Source: Euonymus europaeus
Lineage: Eukaryota > Streptophyta > Magnoliopsida > Celastrales > Celastraceae
Direction: 5' to 3'
NCBI GenBank assembly: GCA_963580455.1
Contig: OY756963.1
Coordinates: 13,659,555 to 13,723,554 of the forward strand
DNA length: 64,000 nt
Positions 48,991 through 61,168 of the stretch are shown here, piece by piece. Numbering within the stretch: position 1 is the stretch's first letter; each line of letters begins with the position of its first letter. The notes beneath the pieces are model-generated. The model searched no databases, had not been told where the DNA came from, and saw nothing but the letters and a program-made list of their open reading frames with translations. Made by a program: the position numbers and the translations under genes.

Positions 48991-51900
48991 ATAATCTTTG
49001 AAGCTTATACCAGTAAAATTTGACTTAGTAGAACAATAAAAAGTGTACACCGAGCAACTTCGATGGTCCGAAGTTGCTCAACTCTCTGCATAGAAGAGCT
49101 TTTAAACGTTTTGTCCATTTGTCCTCGAAACTTGAGATTTTGGCATCGAAATAATCTAGGAAGATTATACTCGTAAAATTTGACATAGAAGAACTATAAA
49201 AAGTGTACACCGAGCAACTTTGATGGTCCGGAGTTTCTCAACTCTCTCCATGGAGGAGCTTTTAACGGTTTTCCATTCGTCATAGAAAGTTAATGATTTG
49301 ACATCGAAATAATATTGCAAGCTTATACTCGTAAAATTTTACTTAGTAGAACAATAAATAGTGTACACCGAGCAACTTTGATGGTCCGAAGTTGCTCAAC
49401 TCTCTATATGGAGCAGCTTTTATCGGTTTTGTCCATTTCTCATAGAAAGTTAATGATTTGGCATCAAAATAATCTTGGAAGCTTATAATCGTAAAATTTG
49501 ACTTAGTAGAACAGTAAAAAGTGTACACCGAGCAACTTAGATGGTCCGAAGTTGCTCAACTCTCTCCATGGAGGAGCTTTTAACGATTTTGTCCATTTGT
49601 CATAGAAAGTTAATGATTTGGCATCAAAATAATCTTGGAACTTATACTCGTAAAATTTGACTTAGTAGAACAATAAAAAGTGTACACCGAGCAACTTTGC
49701 TTGTTTGAAGTTGCTCAACTCTCTCAATGGATGTGCTTTTAACGGTTTTGTTCATTTGTCATAAAAAGTTAATGATTTGACATGAAAATAATCTTGAAGG
49801 CTTATACTCGTAAAATTTAACGTAGTAGAACAATAAAGGTGTACACCGAGCAACTTTGATGGTTCGAAGTTGCTCAACTCTTTATATGGAGCAGCTTTAA
49901 ACGGTTATGTCCTTTTCTCATAGAAAGTTAATGATTTGGCAACGAAATAATCTTGGAAGCTTACACTAGTAAAATTTGACTTAGTAGAACAGTAAAAAGT
50001 GTACACCGAACAACTTAGATGGTCCGAAGTTGCTCAACTCTCTCCATGGAGGAGCTTTTAACGATTTTGTCCATTTGTCGTAGAAAGTTAATGATTTTGC
50101 ATCGAAATAATCATGGAACTTATACTCGTAAAATTTGACTTAGTAGAACAATAAAAAGTGTACACCGAGCAACATTGGTGGTCCCAAGTTGCTCAACTCT
50201 CTCCATGGAAGAGCATTTAAAGGTTTTGTCCATTTGTCATAGAAAGTTATTGATTTGGCATCGAAATAATCTTCGAAGCTTATACCCGTAAAATTTGACT
50301 TAGTAAAATAATAAAAAGTGTACACCGAGCAAATTCGATGGTCCAAAGTTGCTCAACTCTCTCCATAGAAGAGCTTTTAAACGTTTTGTCCATTTGTCCT
50401 CGAAACTTGGGATTTTGGCATCGAAATAATCTAGGAAGCTTATAATCCTAAAATTTGACATAGAAGAACTACAAAAAGTGTACACCAAGCAACTTTGATG
50501 GTCCGGAGTTGCTCAACTCTTTCCATGGAGGAGTTTTTAACGGTTTTGTCCATTCGTCATAAAAAGTTAATGATTTGACATCGAAATAATCTTGGAAGCT
50601 TATACTCGTAAAATTTGACTAAGTAGAACAATAAAAAGTGTGCACCGAGCAATTTAGATGATCCGAAGTTGCTCAACTCTCTCCATGGAGAAACTTTGAA
50701 CGATTTTGTCCATTTGTCATAGAAAGTTAATGATTTGACATCGAAATAATCATGGAAGCTTATACTCGTAAAATTTGATTAAGTAGAACAATAAAAAGTG
50801 TGCACCGAGTAACTTAGATGGTCCGAAGTTGCTCAACTCTCTCAATGGAGATACTTTTAACGATTTTGTCTGTTTGTCATAGAAAGTTAATGATTTGGCA
50901 TCGAAATAATCTTGGAAGCTTATAATCGTAAAATTTGACTTAGTAGAACTGTAAAAAGTGTACACCGAGCAAATTAGATGGCCCGAAGTTGCTCAACTCT
51001 CTCCATGGAGGAGCTTTTAACGATTTTGTCCATTTGTCATAGAAAGTTAATGATTTGGCATCGAAAAAATCTTGGAACTTATACTCGTAAAATTTGACTT
51101 AGTAGAACAATAAAAAGTGTACACCGAGCAACTTTGACTTCCTGAAGTTGCTTAACTCTCTCAATGGAGGAGCTTTTAACGGTTTTGTCCATTTGTCACA
51201 GAAAGTTAATGATTTGACATCAAAATAATCTTGGAAGCTTATACTCGTAAAATTTAACTTAGTAGAACAATAAAAGGTGTACACCGAGCAACTTTGATGG
51301 TCCGAAGTTGCTCAACTCTCTATTTGGAGGAGCTTTTAACAATTTTGTCCATTTGTCCTAGAAACTTGGTTTTTGGCATCGAAATAATCTAGGGCTTATA
51401 CGCATAAAATTTGACATAGAAGAACTATAAAAAGTGTAAACCGAGCAACTTTGATTGTCCGGAGTTGCTCAACTCTCTCCATGGAGGAGCTTTTAACGGT
51501 TTTGTCCATTTGTCATAGAAAGTTAATGATTTGACATCGAAATATTCATGGAAGCTTATACTCGTAAAATTTGATTAAGTTGAACAATAAAAAGTGTACA
51601 ATGAGCAACTTTAATGGTCCGAAGCTGCTCAACTCTCTCTATGGAGGAGCTTTTAACGGTTTTGTCCATTTGTCATAGAAAGTGAATGATTTGACATCGA
51701 AATAGACTTGGAAGCTTATACTCATAAAATTTGACATAGAAGAACTATAAAAAATGTACACCGAGCAACTTTTATGGTCCGGAGTTGCACAACTCTCTCC
51801 ATGGAGGAGCTTTTAACGGTTTTGTCCGTTTGTCATAGAAAGTTAATGATTTGACATCGAAATAATCTTGGAAGCTTATACTCATAAAATTTGACTTAGT

Positions 51901-52330
51901 AGAACAATAAAAAGTGTACACCGAGCAACTTTGATGGTCCGAAGTTGCTCAACTCTCTATATGTAGCAGCTTTTAACGTTTTTGTCCATTTCTCATAGAA
52001 AGTTAATGATTTGGCATCGAAATAATCTTGGAAGCTTATAATCATAAAATTTGACTTAGTAGAACAGTAAAAAGTGTACACCGAGCAACTTAGATGGTCC
52101 GAAGTTGCTCAACTCTCTCCATGGAGGAGCTTTTAACGATTTTGTCCATTTGTCATAGAAAGTTAATGATTTGGCATCGAAATAATCTAGGAACTTATAC
52201 TCATAAAATTTGACTTAGTAGAACAATAAAAAGTGTACACCGAGCAAGTTTGACGGTCTGAAGTTGCTCAACTCTCTCAAATGAGGAGCTTTTAATGGTT
52301 TTGTCCATTTCTCATAGAAAGTTAATGATT

Positions 52331-53110
52331 TGTCATCGAAATAATCTTCGAAGCTTATAATCATAAAATTTGACCTAGTAGAACATTAAAAAGTGTACAC
52401 CGAGCAACTTAGATGGTCCGAAGTTGCTCAACTCTCTCCATGGAGGAGCTTTTAACGATTTTGTCCATTTGTCATAGAAAGTTAATGATTTGTCATCGAA
52501 ATAATCTTCGAAGCTTATAATCATAAAATTTGACCTAGTAGAACATTAAAAAGTGTACACCGAGCAACTTAGATGGTCCGAAGTTGCTCAACTCTCTCCA
52601 TGGAGGAGCTTTTAACGATTTTGTCCATTTGTCATAGAAAGTTAATGATTTTGCATCGATATAATCTTGGAACTTATACTCGTAAAATTTGACTTAGTAG
52701 AACAGTAAAAAGTGTACACCGAGCAACTTTGACTGTCTGAAATTGCTCAACTCTGTCAAATGAGGAGCTTTTAATGGTTTTGTCCATTTCTCATAGAAAG
52801 TTAATGATTTGTCATCGAAATAATCTTCGAAGCTTATAATCATAAAATTTGACCTAGTAGAACATTAAAAAGTGTACACCGAGCAACTTAGATGGTCCGA
52901 AGTTGCTCAACTCTCTCCATGGAGGAGCTTTTAACGATTTTGTCCATTTGTCATAGAAAGTTAATGATTTTGCATCGATATAATCTTGGAACTTATACTC
53001 GTAAAATTTGACTTAGTAGAACAATAAAAAGTGTACACCGAGCAACTTTGACTGTCTGAAATTGCTCAACTCTGTCAAATGAGGAGCTTTTAATGGTTTT
53101 GTCCATTTGT
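52331..53110. repeat. Fresh monomer and dimer duplications
   Basis: A monomer with AACATTAAAAAGTG and TTGTCATCGAAATAATCTTC is repeated at once (register 52331/52491, 160 bp), and the dimer from 52491 is repeated at 52811 (320 bp). The copies differ at only one or two positions by eye. Confidence 0.85.
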
Positions 53111-55890
53111 CATAGAAAGTTAATGATTTTACATCAAAATAATCTTGAAAGCTTATACTCGTAAAATTTGACTTAGTAGAACAATAAAAAGTGTACACCG
53201 AGCAACTTTGATGGTCCGAAGTTGCTCAACTCTCTATTTGGAGGAGCTTTTAACAATTTTGTCCATTTGTCCTAGAAACATGGGATTTTGGCATCGAAAT
53301 AATCTAGGGCTTATACGCATAAAATTTGACATAGAAGAACTATAAAAAGTGTAAACCGAGCAACTTTGATTGTCCGGAGTTGCTCAACTCTCTACATGGA
53401 GGAGCTTTTAACGGTTTTGTCCATTTGTCATAGAAAGTTAATGATTTGACATCGAAATAATCATGGAAGCTTATACTCGTAAAATTTGATTAAGTTGAAC
53501 AATAAAAAGTGTACAATGAGCAACTTTAATGGTCCGAAGCTGCTCAACTCTCTCTATGGAGGAGCTTTTAACGGTTTTGTCCATTTGTCATAGAAAGTGA
53601 ATGATTTGACATCGAAATAGACTTGGAAGCTTATACTCGTAAAATTTGACATAGAAGAACTATAAAAAATGTACACCGAGCAACTTTTATGGTCCGGAGT
53701 TGCTCAACTCTCTCCATGGAGGAGCTTTTAACGGTTTTGTCCGTTTGTCATAGAAAGTTAATGATTTGACATCGAAATAATCTTGGAAGCTTATACTCAT
53801 AAAATTTGACTTAGTAGAACAATAAAAAGTGTACACCGAGCAACTTTGATGGTCCGAAGTTGCTCAACTCTCTATATGGAGCAGCTTTTAACGGTTTTGT
53901 CCATTTCTCATAGAAAGTTAATGATTTGGCATCGAAATAATCTTGGAAGCTTATAATCATAAAATTTGACTTAGTAGAACAGTAAAAAGTGTACACCGAG
54001 CAACTTAGATGGTCCGAAGTTGCTCAACTCTCTCCATGGAGGAGCTTTTAACGATTTTGTCCATTTGTCATAGAAAGTTAATGATTTGGCATCGAAATAA
54101 TCTAGGAACTTATACTCATAAAATTTGACATAGTAGAACAATAAAAAGTGTACACCGATCAACTTTGACGGTCTGAAGTTGCTCAACTCTCTCAAATGAG
54201 GAGCTTTTAATGGTTTTGTCCATTTCTCATAGAAAGTTAATGATTTGTCATCGAAATAATCTTGGAAGCTTATAATCATAAAATTTGACCTAGTAGAACA
54301 GTAAAAAGTGTACACCGAGCAACTTAGATGGTCCGAAGTTGCTCAACTCTCTCCATGGAGGAGCTTTTAACGATTTTGTCCATTTGTCATAGAAAGTTAA
54401 TGATTTTGCATCGATATAATCTTGGAACTTATACTCGTAAAATTTGACTTAGTAGAACAATAAAAAGTGTACACCGAGCAACTTTGACTGTCTGAAGTTG
54501 CTCAACTCTGTCAAATGAGGAGCTTTTAATGGTTTTGTCCATTTGTCATAGAAAGTTAATGATTTTACATCAAAATAATCTTGAAAGCTTATACTCGTAA
54601 AATTTGACTTAGTAGAACAATAAAAAGTGTACACCGAGCAACTTTGATGGTCCGAAGTTGCTCAACTCTCTATTTGGAGGAGCTTTTAACAATTTTGTCC
54701 ATTTGTCCTAAAAACTTGGGATTTTGGCATCGAAATAATCTAGGGCTTATACGCATAAAATTTGACATATAAGAACTATAAAAAGTGTAAACCGAGCAAC
54801 TTTGATTGTCTGGAGTTGCTCAACTCTCTCCATGGAGGAGCTTTTAACGGTTTTGTCCATTTGTCATAGAAAGTTAATGATTTGACAACGAAATAATCGT
54901 GGAAGCTTATACTCGTAAAATTTGATTAAGTTGAACAATAAAAAGTGTACAATGAGCAACTTTAATGGTCCGAAGCTGCTCAACTCTCTCTATGGAGGAG
55001 CTTTTAACGGTTTTGTCCATTTGTCATAGAAAGTGAATGATTTGACATCGAAATAGACTTGGAAGCTTATACTCGTAAAATTTGACATAGAAGAACTATA
55101 AAAAATGTACACCGAGCAACTTTTATGGTCCGGAGTTGCTCAACTCTCTCCATGGAGGAGCTTTTAACGGTTTTGTCCGTTTGTCATAGAAAGTTAATGA
55201 TTTGACATCGAAATAATCTTGGAAGCTTATACTCATAAAATTTGACTTAGTAGAACAATAAAAAGTGTACACCGAGCAACTTTGATGGTCCGAAGTTGCT
55301 CAACTCTCTATATGGAGCAGCTTTTAACGGTTTTGTCCATTTCTCATAGAAAGTTAATGATTTGGCATCAAAATAATCTTGGAAGCTTATAATCATAAAA
55401 TTTGACTTAGTAGAACAGTAAAAAGTGTACACCGAGCAACTTAGATGGTCCGAAGTTGCTCAACTCTCTCCATGGAGGAGCTTTTAACGATTTTGTCCAT
55501 TTGTCATAGAAAGTTAATGATTTGGCATCGAAATAATCTAGGAACTTATACTCATAAAATTTGACTTAGTAGAACAATAAAAAGTGTACACCGAGCAACT
55601 TTGACGGTCTGAAGTTGCTCAACTCTCTCAAATGAGGAGGTTTTAATGGTTTTGTCCATTTCTCATAGAAAGTTAATGATTTGTCATCGAAATAATCTTG
55701 GAAGCTTATAATCATAAAATTTGACCTAGTAGAACAGTAAAAAGTGTACACCGAGCAACTTAGATGGTCCGAAGTTGCAATACTCTCTCCATGGAGGAGC
55801 TTTTAACGATTTTGTCCATTTGTCATAGAAAGTTAATGATTTTGCATCGATATAATCTTGGAACTTATACTCGTAAAATTTGACTTAGTA
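52960..55890. repeat. Higher-order repeat, 9-mer, 1436 bp
   Basis: Constant shift of 1436 bp (53013/54449, 53811/55247) with shared rare variants TCTATTTGGAGGAGC, CTTATACGCATAAAATTTG and GATTAAGTTGAACAATAAAA. The match ends at about 54460/55896. Confidence 0.85.
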
Positions 55891-58800
55891 GAACAGTAAA
55901 AAGTGTACACCGAGCAACTTGGATGGTCCGAAGTTGCTCAACTAACTCTCTCCATGGAGGAGCTTTTAACGATTTTGTCCATTTGTCATAGAAAGTTACT
56001 GATTTTGCATCGATATAATCTTGGAACTTATACTCGTAAAATTTGACTTAGTAGAACAATAAAAAGTGTACACCGAGCAACTTTGACGGTCTGAAGTTGC
56101 TCAACTCTCTCAAATGAGGAGCTTTTAATGGTTTTGTCCATTTGTCATAGAAAGTTAATGATTTTACATCAAAATAATCTTGAAAGCTTATACTAGTAAA
56201 ATTTGACTTAGTAGAACAATAAAAAGTGTACAACGAGCAACTTTGATGTTCAGAAGTTGCTCAACTTTCTCTATGGAGGTGCTTCTAACGGTTTTGCTAA
56301 TTTGTCATAAAAAGTTAATGATTTGACATCTAAATAATCAAGGAAGCTTATACTCATAAAATTTGACATAGAAGAACTATGAAAAGTGTAAACCGAGCAA
56401 CTTTGATTGTCCGGAGTTGCTCAACTCTCTCCATGGAGGAGCTTTTAACGGTTTTGTCCATTTGTCATAGAAAGTTAATGATTTGACATCGAAATAATCA
56501 TGGAAGCTTATACTCGTAAAATTTGATTAAGTAGAACAATAAAAAGTGTACACCGAGAAACTTTGATGGTCCGAAGTTGCTCAACTCTCTATATGGAGCA
56601 GCTTTTAACGGTTTTGTCCATTTCTCATAGAAAGTTAATGATTCGGCATCGAAATAATCTTGGAAGCTTATAATCATAAAATTTGACTTAGTAGAACAGT
56701 AAAAAGTGTACACCGAGCAACTTAGATGGTCCGAAGTTGCTCAACTCTCTCTACGGAGGAGCTTTTAACGGTTTTGTCCATTTGTCATAGAAAGTGAATG
56801 ATTTGACATCGAAATAGACTTGGAAGTTTATACTCGTAAAATTTGACATAGAAGAACTATAAAAAATGTACACCGAGCAACTTTGATGGTCTGGAGTTGC
56901 TCAACTCTCTCCATGGAGGAGCTTTTAACGGTTTTGTCCACTTGTCATAGAAAGTTAATGATTTGACATCGAAATAATCTTGGAAGCTTATACTCATAAA
57001 ATTTGACTTAGTAGAACAATAAAAAGTGTACACCGAGAAACTTTGATGGTCCGAAGTTGCTCAACTCTCTATATGGAGCAGCTTTTAATGGTTTTGTCCA
57101 TTTCTCATAGAAAGTTAATGATTTGGCATCGAAATAATCTTGGAAGCTTATAATCATAAAATTTGACTTAGTAGAACAGTAAAAAGTGTACACCGAGCAA
57201 CTTAGATGGTCCGAAGTTGCTCAACTCTCTCCATGGAGGAGCTTTTAACGATTTTGTCCATTTGTCATAGAAAGTTAATGATTTGGCATCGAAATAATCT
57301 TGGAACTTATACTCGTAAAATTTGACTTAGTAGAACAATAAAAAGTGTACACCGAGCAACTTTGACTGTCTGAAGTTGCTCAACTCTGTCAAATGAGGAG
57401 CTTTTAATGGTTTTGTCCATTTGTCATAGAAAGTTAATGATTTTACATCAAAATAATCTTGAAAGCTTATACTCGTAAAATTTGACTCAGTAGAACAATA
57501 AAAAGTGTACACCGAGCAACTTTGATGGTCCGAAGTTGCTCAACTCTCTATATGGAGAAGCTTTTAACGGTTTTGTCCATTTCTCAATAAAAGTTAATGA
57601 TTTGGCATAGAAATAATCTTCGGAACTTATACTCGTAAAATTTGACTTAGTAGAACAATAAAAAGTGTACACCGAGAAACTTTGATGGTCCGAAGTTGCT
57701 CAACTCTCTATATGGAGCAGCTTTTAACGGTTTTGTCCATTTCTCATAGAAAGTTAATGATTTGGCATCGAAATAATCTTGGAAGCTTATAATCATAAAA
57801 TTTGACTTAGTAAAACAGTAAAAAGTGTACACCGAGCAACTTAGATGGTCCGAAGTTGCTCAACTCTCTCCATGGAGGAGCTTTTAACGATTTTGTCCAT
57901 TTGTCATAGAAAGTTAATGATTTGGCATCGAAATAATCTTGGAACTTATACTCGTAAAATTTGACTTAGTAGAACAATAAAAAGTGTACACCGAGCAACT
58001 TTGACTGTCTGAAGTTGCTCAACTCTGTCAAATGAGGAGCTTTTAATGGTTTTGTCCATTTGTCATAGAAAGTTAATGATTTTACATCAAAATAATCTTG
58101 AAAGCTTATACTCGTAAAATTTGACTTAGTAGAACAATAAAAAGTGTACACCGAGCAACTTTGATGGTCCGAAGTTGCTCAACTCTCTATCTGGAGGAGC
58201 TTTTAACAATTTTGTCCATTTGTCCTAGAAACTTGGGATTTTGGCATCGAAATAATCTAGGGCTTATACGCATAAAATTTGACATAGAAGAACTATAAAA
58301 AGTGTAAACCGAGCAACTTTGATTGTCCGGAGTTGCTCAACTCTCTCCATGGAGGAGCTTTTAACGGTTTTGTCCATTTGTCATAGAAAGTTAATGATTT
58401 GACATCGAAATAATCGTGGAAGCTTATACTCGTAAATTTTGATTAAGTTGAACAATAAAAAGTGTACAATGAGCAACTTTAATGGTCCGAAGCTGCTCAA
58501 CTCTCTCTATGGAGGAGCTTTTAACGGTTTTGTCCATTTGTCATAGAAAGTGAATGATTTGACATCGAAATAGACTTGGAAGCTTATACTCGTAAAATTT
58601 GACATAGAAGAACTATAAAAAGTGTACACCGAGCAACTTTTATGGTCCGGAGTTGCTCAACTCTCTCCATGGAGGAGCTTTTAACGGTTTTGTCCGTTTG
58701 TCATAGAAAGTTAATGATTTGACATCGAAATAATCTTGGAAGCTTATACTCATAAAATTTGACTTAGTAGAACAATAAAAAGTGTACACCGAGCAACTTT

Positions 58801-61168
58801 GATGGTCCGAAGTTGCTCAACACTCTATATGGAGCAGCTTTTAACGGTTTTGTCCATTTCTCATAGAAAGTTAATGATTTGGCATCGAAATAATCTTGGA
58901 AGCTTATAATCATAAAATTTGACTTAGTAGAACAGTAAAAAGTGTACACCGAGCAACTTAGATGGTCCGAAGTTGCTCAACTCTCTCCATGGAGGAGCTT
59001 TTAACGATTTTGTCCATTTGTCATAGAAAGTTAATGATTTGGCATCGAAATAATCTAGGAACTTATACTCATAAAATTTGACTTAGTAGAACAATAAAAA
59101 GTGTACACCGAGCAACTTTGATGGTCTGAAGTTGCTCAACTCTCTCAAATGAGGAGCTTTTAATGGTTTTGTCCATTTCTCAAAGAAAGTTAATGATTTG
59201 TCATCGAAATAATCTTGGAAGCTTATAATCATAAAATTTGACCTAGTAGAACAGTAAAAAGTGTACACCGAGCAACTTAGATAGTCCGAAGTTGCTCAAC
59301 TCTCTCCATGGAGGAGCTTTTAACGATTTTGTCCATTTGTCATAGAAAGTTAATGATTTTGCATCGATATAATCTTGGAACTTATACTCGTAAAATTTGA
59401 CTTAGTAGAACAGTAAAAAGTGTACACCGAGCAACTTAGATGGTCCGAAGTTGCTCAACTCCTTCCATGGAGGAGCTTTTAACGATTTTGTCCATTTGTC
59501 ATAGAAAGTTAATGATTTTGCATCGATATAATCTTGGAACTTATACTCGTAAAATTTGACTTAGTAGAACAATAAAAAGTGTACACCGAGCAACTTTGAC
59601 GGTCTGAAGTTGCTCAACTCTCTCAAATGAGGAGCTTTTAATGGTTTTGTCCATTTGTCATAGAAAGTTAATGATTTTACATCAAAATAATCTTGAAAGC
59701 TTATACTCGTAAAATTTGACTTAGTAGAACAATAAAAAGTGTACAACGAGCAACTTTGATGTTCAGAAGTTGCTCAACTTTCTCTATGGAGGTGCTTCTA
59801 ATGGTTTTGCTAATTTGTCATAAAAAGTTAATGATTTGACATCTAAATAATCTAGGAAGCTTATACTCATAAAATTTGACATAGAAGAACTATAAAAAGT
59901 GTAAACCGAGCAACTTTGATTGTCCGGAGTTGCTCAACTCTCTCCATGGAGGAGCTTTTAACGGTTTTGTCCATTTGTCATAGAAAGTTAATGATTTGAC
60001 ATCGAAATAATCATGGAAGCTTATACTCGTAAAATTTGATTAAGTAGAACAATAAAAAGTGTACACCGAGAAACTTTGATGGTCCGAAGTTGCTCAACTC
60101 TCTATATGGAGCAGCTTTTAACGGTTTTGTCCATTTCTCATAGAAAGTTAATGATTTGGCATCGAAATAATCTTGGAAGCTTATAATCATAAAATTTGAC
60201 TTAGTAGAACAGTAAAAAGTGTACACCGAGCAACTTAGATGGTCCGAAGTTGCTCAACTCTCTCTACGGAGGAGCTTTTAACGGTTTTGTCCATTTGTCA
60301 TAGAAAGTGAATGATTTGACATCGAAATAGACTTGGAAGTTTATACTCGTAAAATTTGACATAGAAGAACTATAAAAAATGTACACCGAGCAACTTTGAT
60401 GGTCTGGAGTTGCTCAACTCTCTCCATGGAGGAGCTTTTAACGGTTTTGTCCACTTGTCATAGAAAGTTAATGATTTGACATCGAAATAATCTTGGAAGC
60501 TTATACTCATAAAATTTGACTTAGTAGAACAATAAAAAGTGTACACCGAGAAACTTTGATGGTCCGAAGTTGCTCAACTCTCTATATGGAGCAGCTTTTA
60601 ACGGTTTTGTCCATTTCTCATAGAAAGTTAATGATTTGGCATCGAAATAATCTTGGAAGCTTATAATCATAAAATTTGACTTAGTAGAACAGTAAAAAGT
60701 GTACACCGAGCAACTTAGATGGTCCGAAGTTGCTCAACTCTCTCCATGGAGGAGCTTTTAACGATTTTGTCCATTTGTCATAGAAAGTTAATGATTTGGC
60801 ATCGAAATAATCTTGGAACTTATACTCGTAAAATTTGACTTAGTAGAACAATAAAATGTGTACACCGAGCAACTTTGACTGTCTGAAGTTGCTCAACTCT
60901 GTCAAATGAGGAGCTTTTAATGGTTTTGTCCATTTGTCATAGAAAGTTAATGATTTTACATCAAAATAATCTTGAAAGCTTATACTCGTAAAATTTGACT
61001 TAGTAGAACAATAAAAAGTGTACACCGAGCAACTTTGATGGTCCGAAGTTGCTCAACTCTCTATATGGAGAAGCTTTTAACGGTTTTGTCCATTTCTCAA
61101 TAAAAGTTAATGATTTGGCATAGAAATAATCTTCGGAACTTATACTCGTAAAATTTGACTTAGTAGAA
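54425..61168. repeat. Tandem duplication of a 22-monomer block, about 3.5 kb
   Basis: Positions from about 54425 to 57655 match sequence 3517 bp downstream, and 3513 bp after the 4-bp gain at 55941 in the first copy (for example 54449/57966, 56048/59561, 57487/61000). Very few substitutions separate the copies. The block includes parts of the 9-mer HOR, so it formed after it. The right end diverges at about 57655/61168. Confidence 0.85.
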
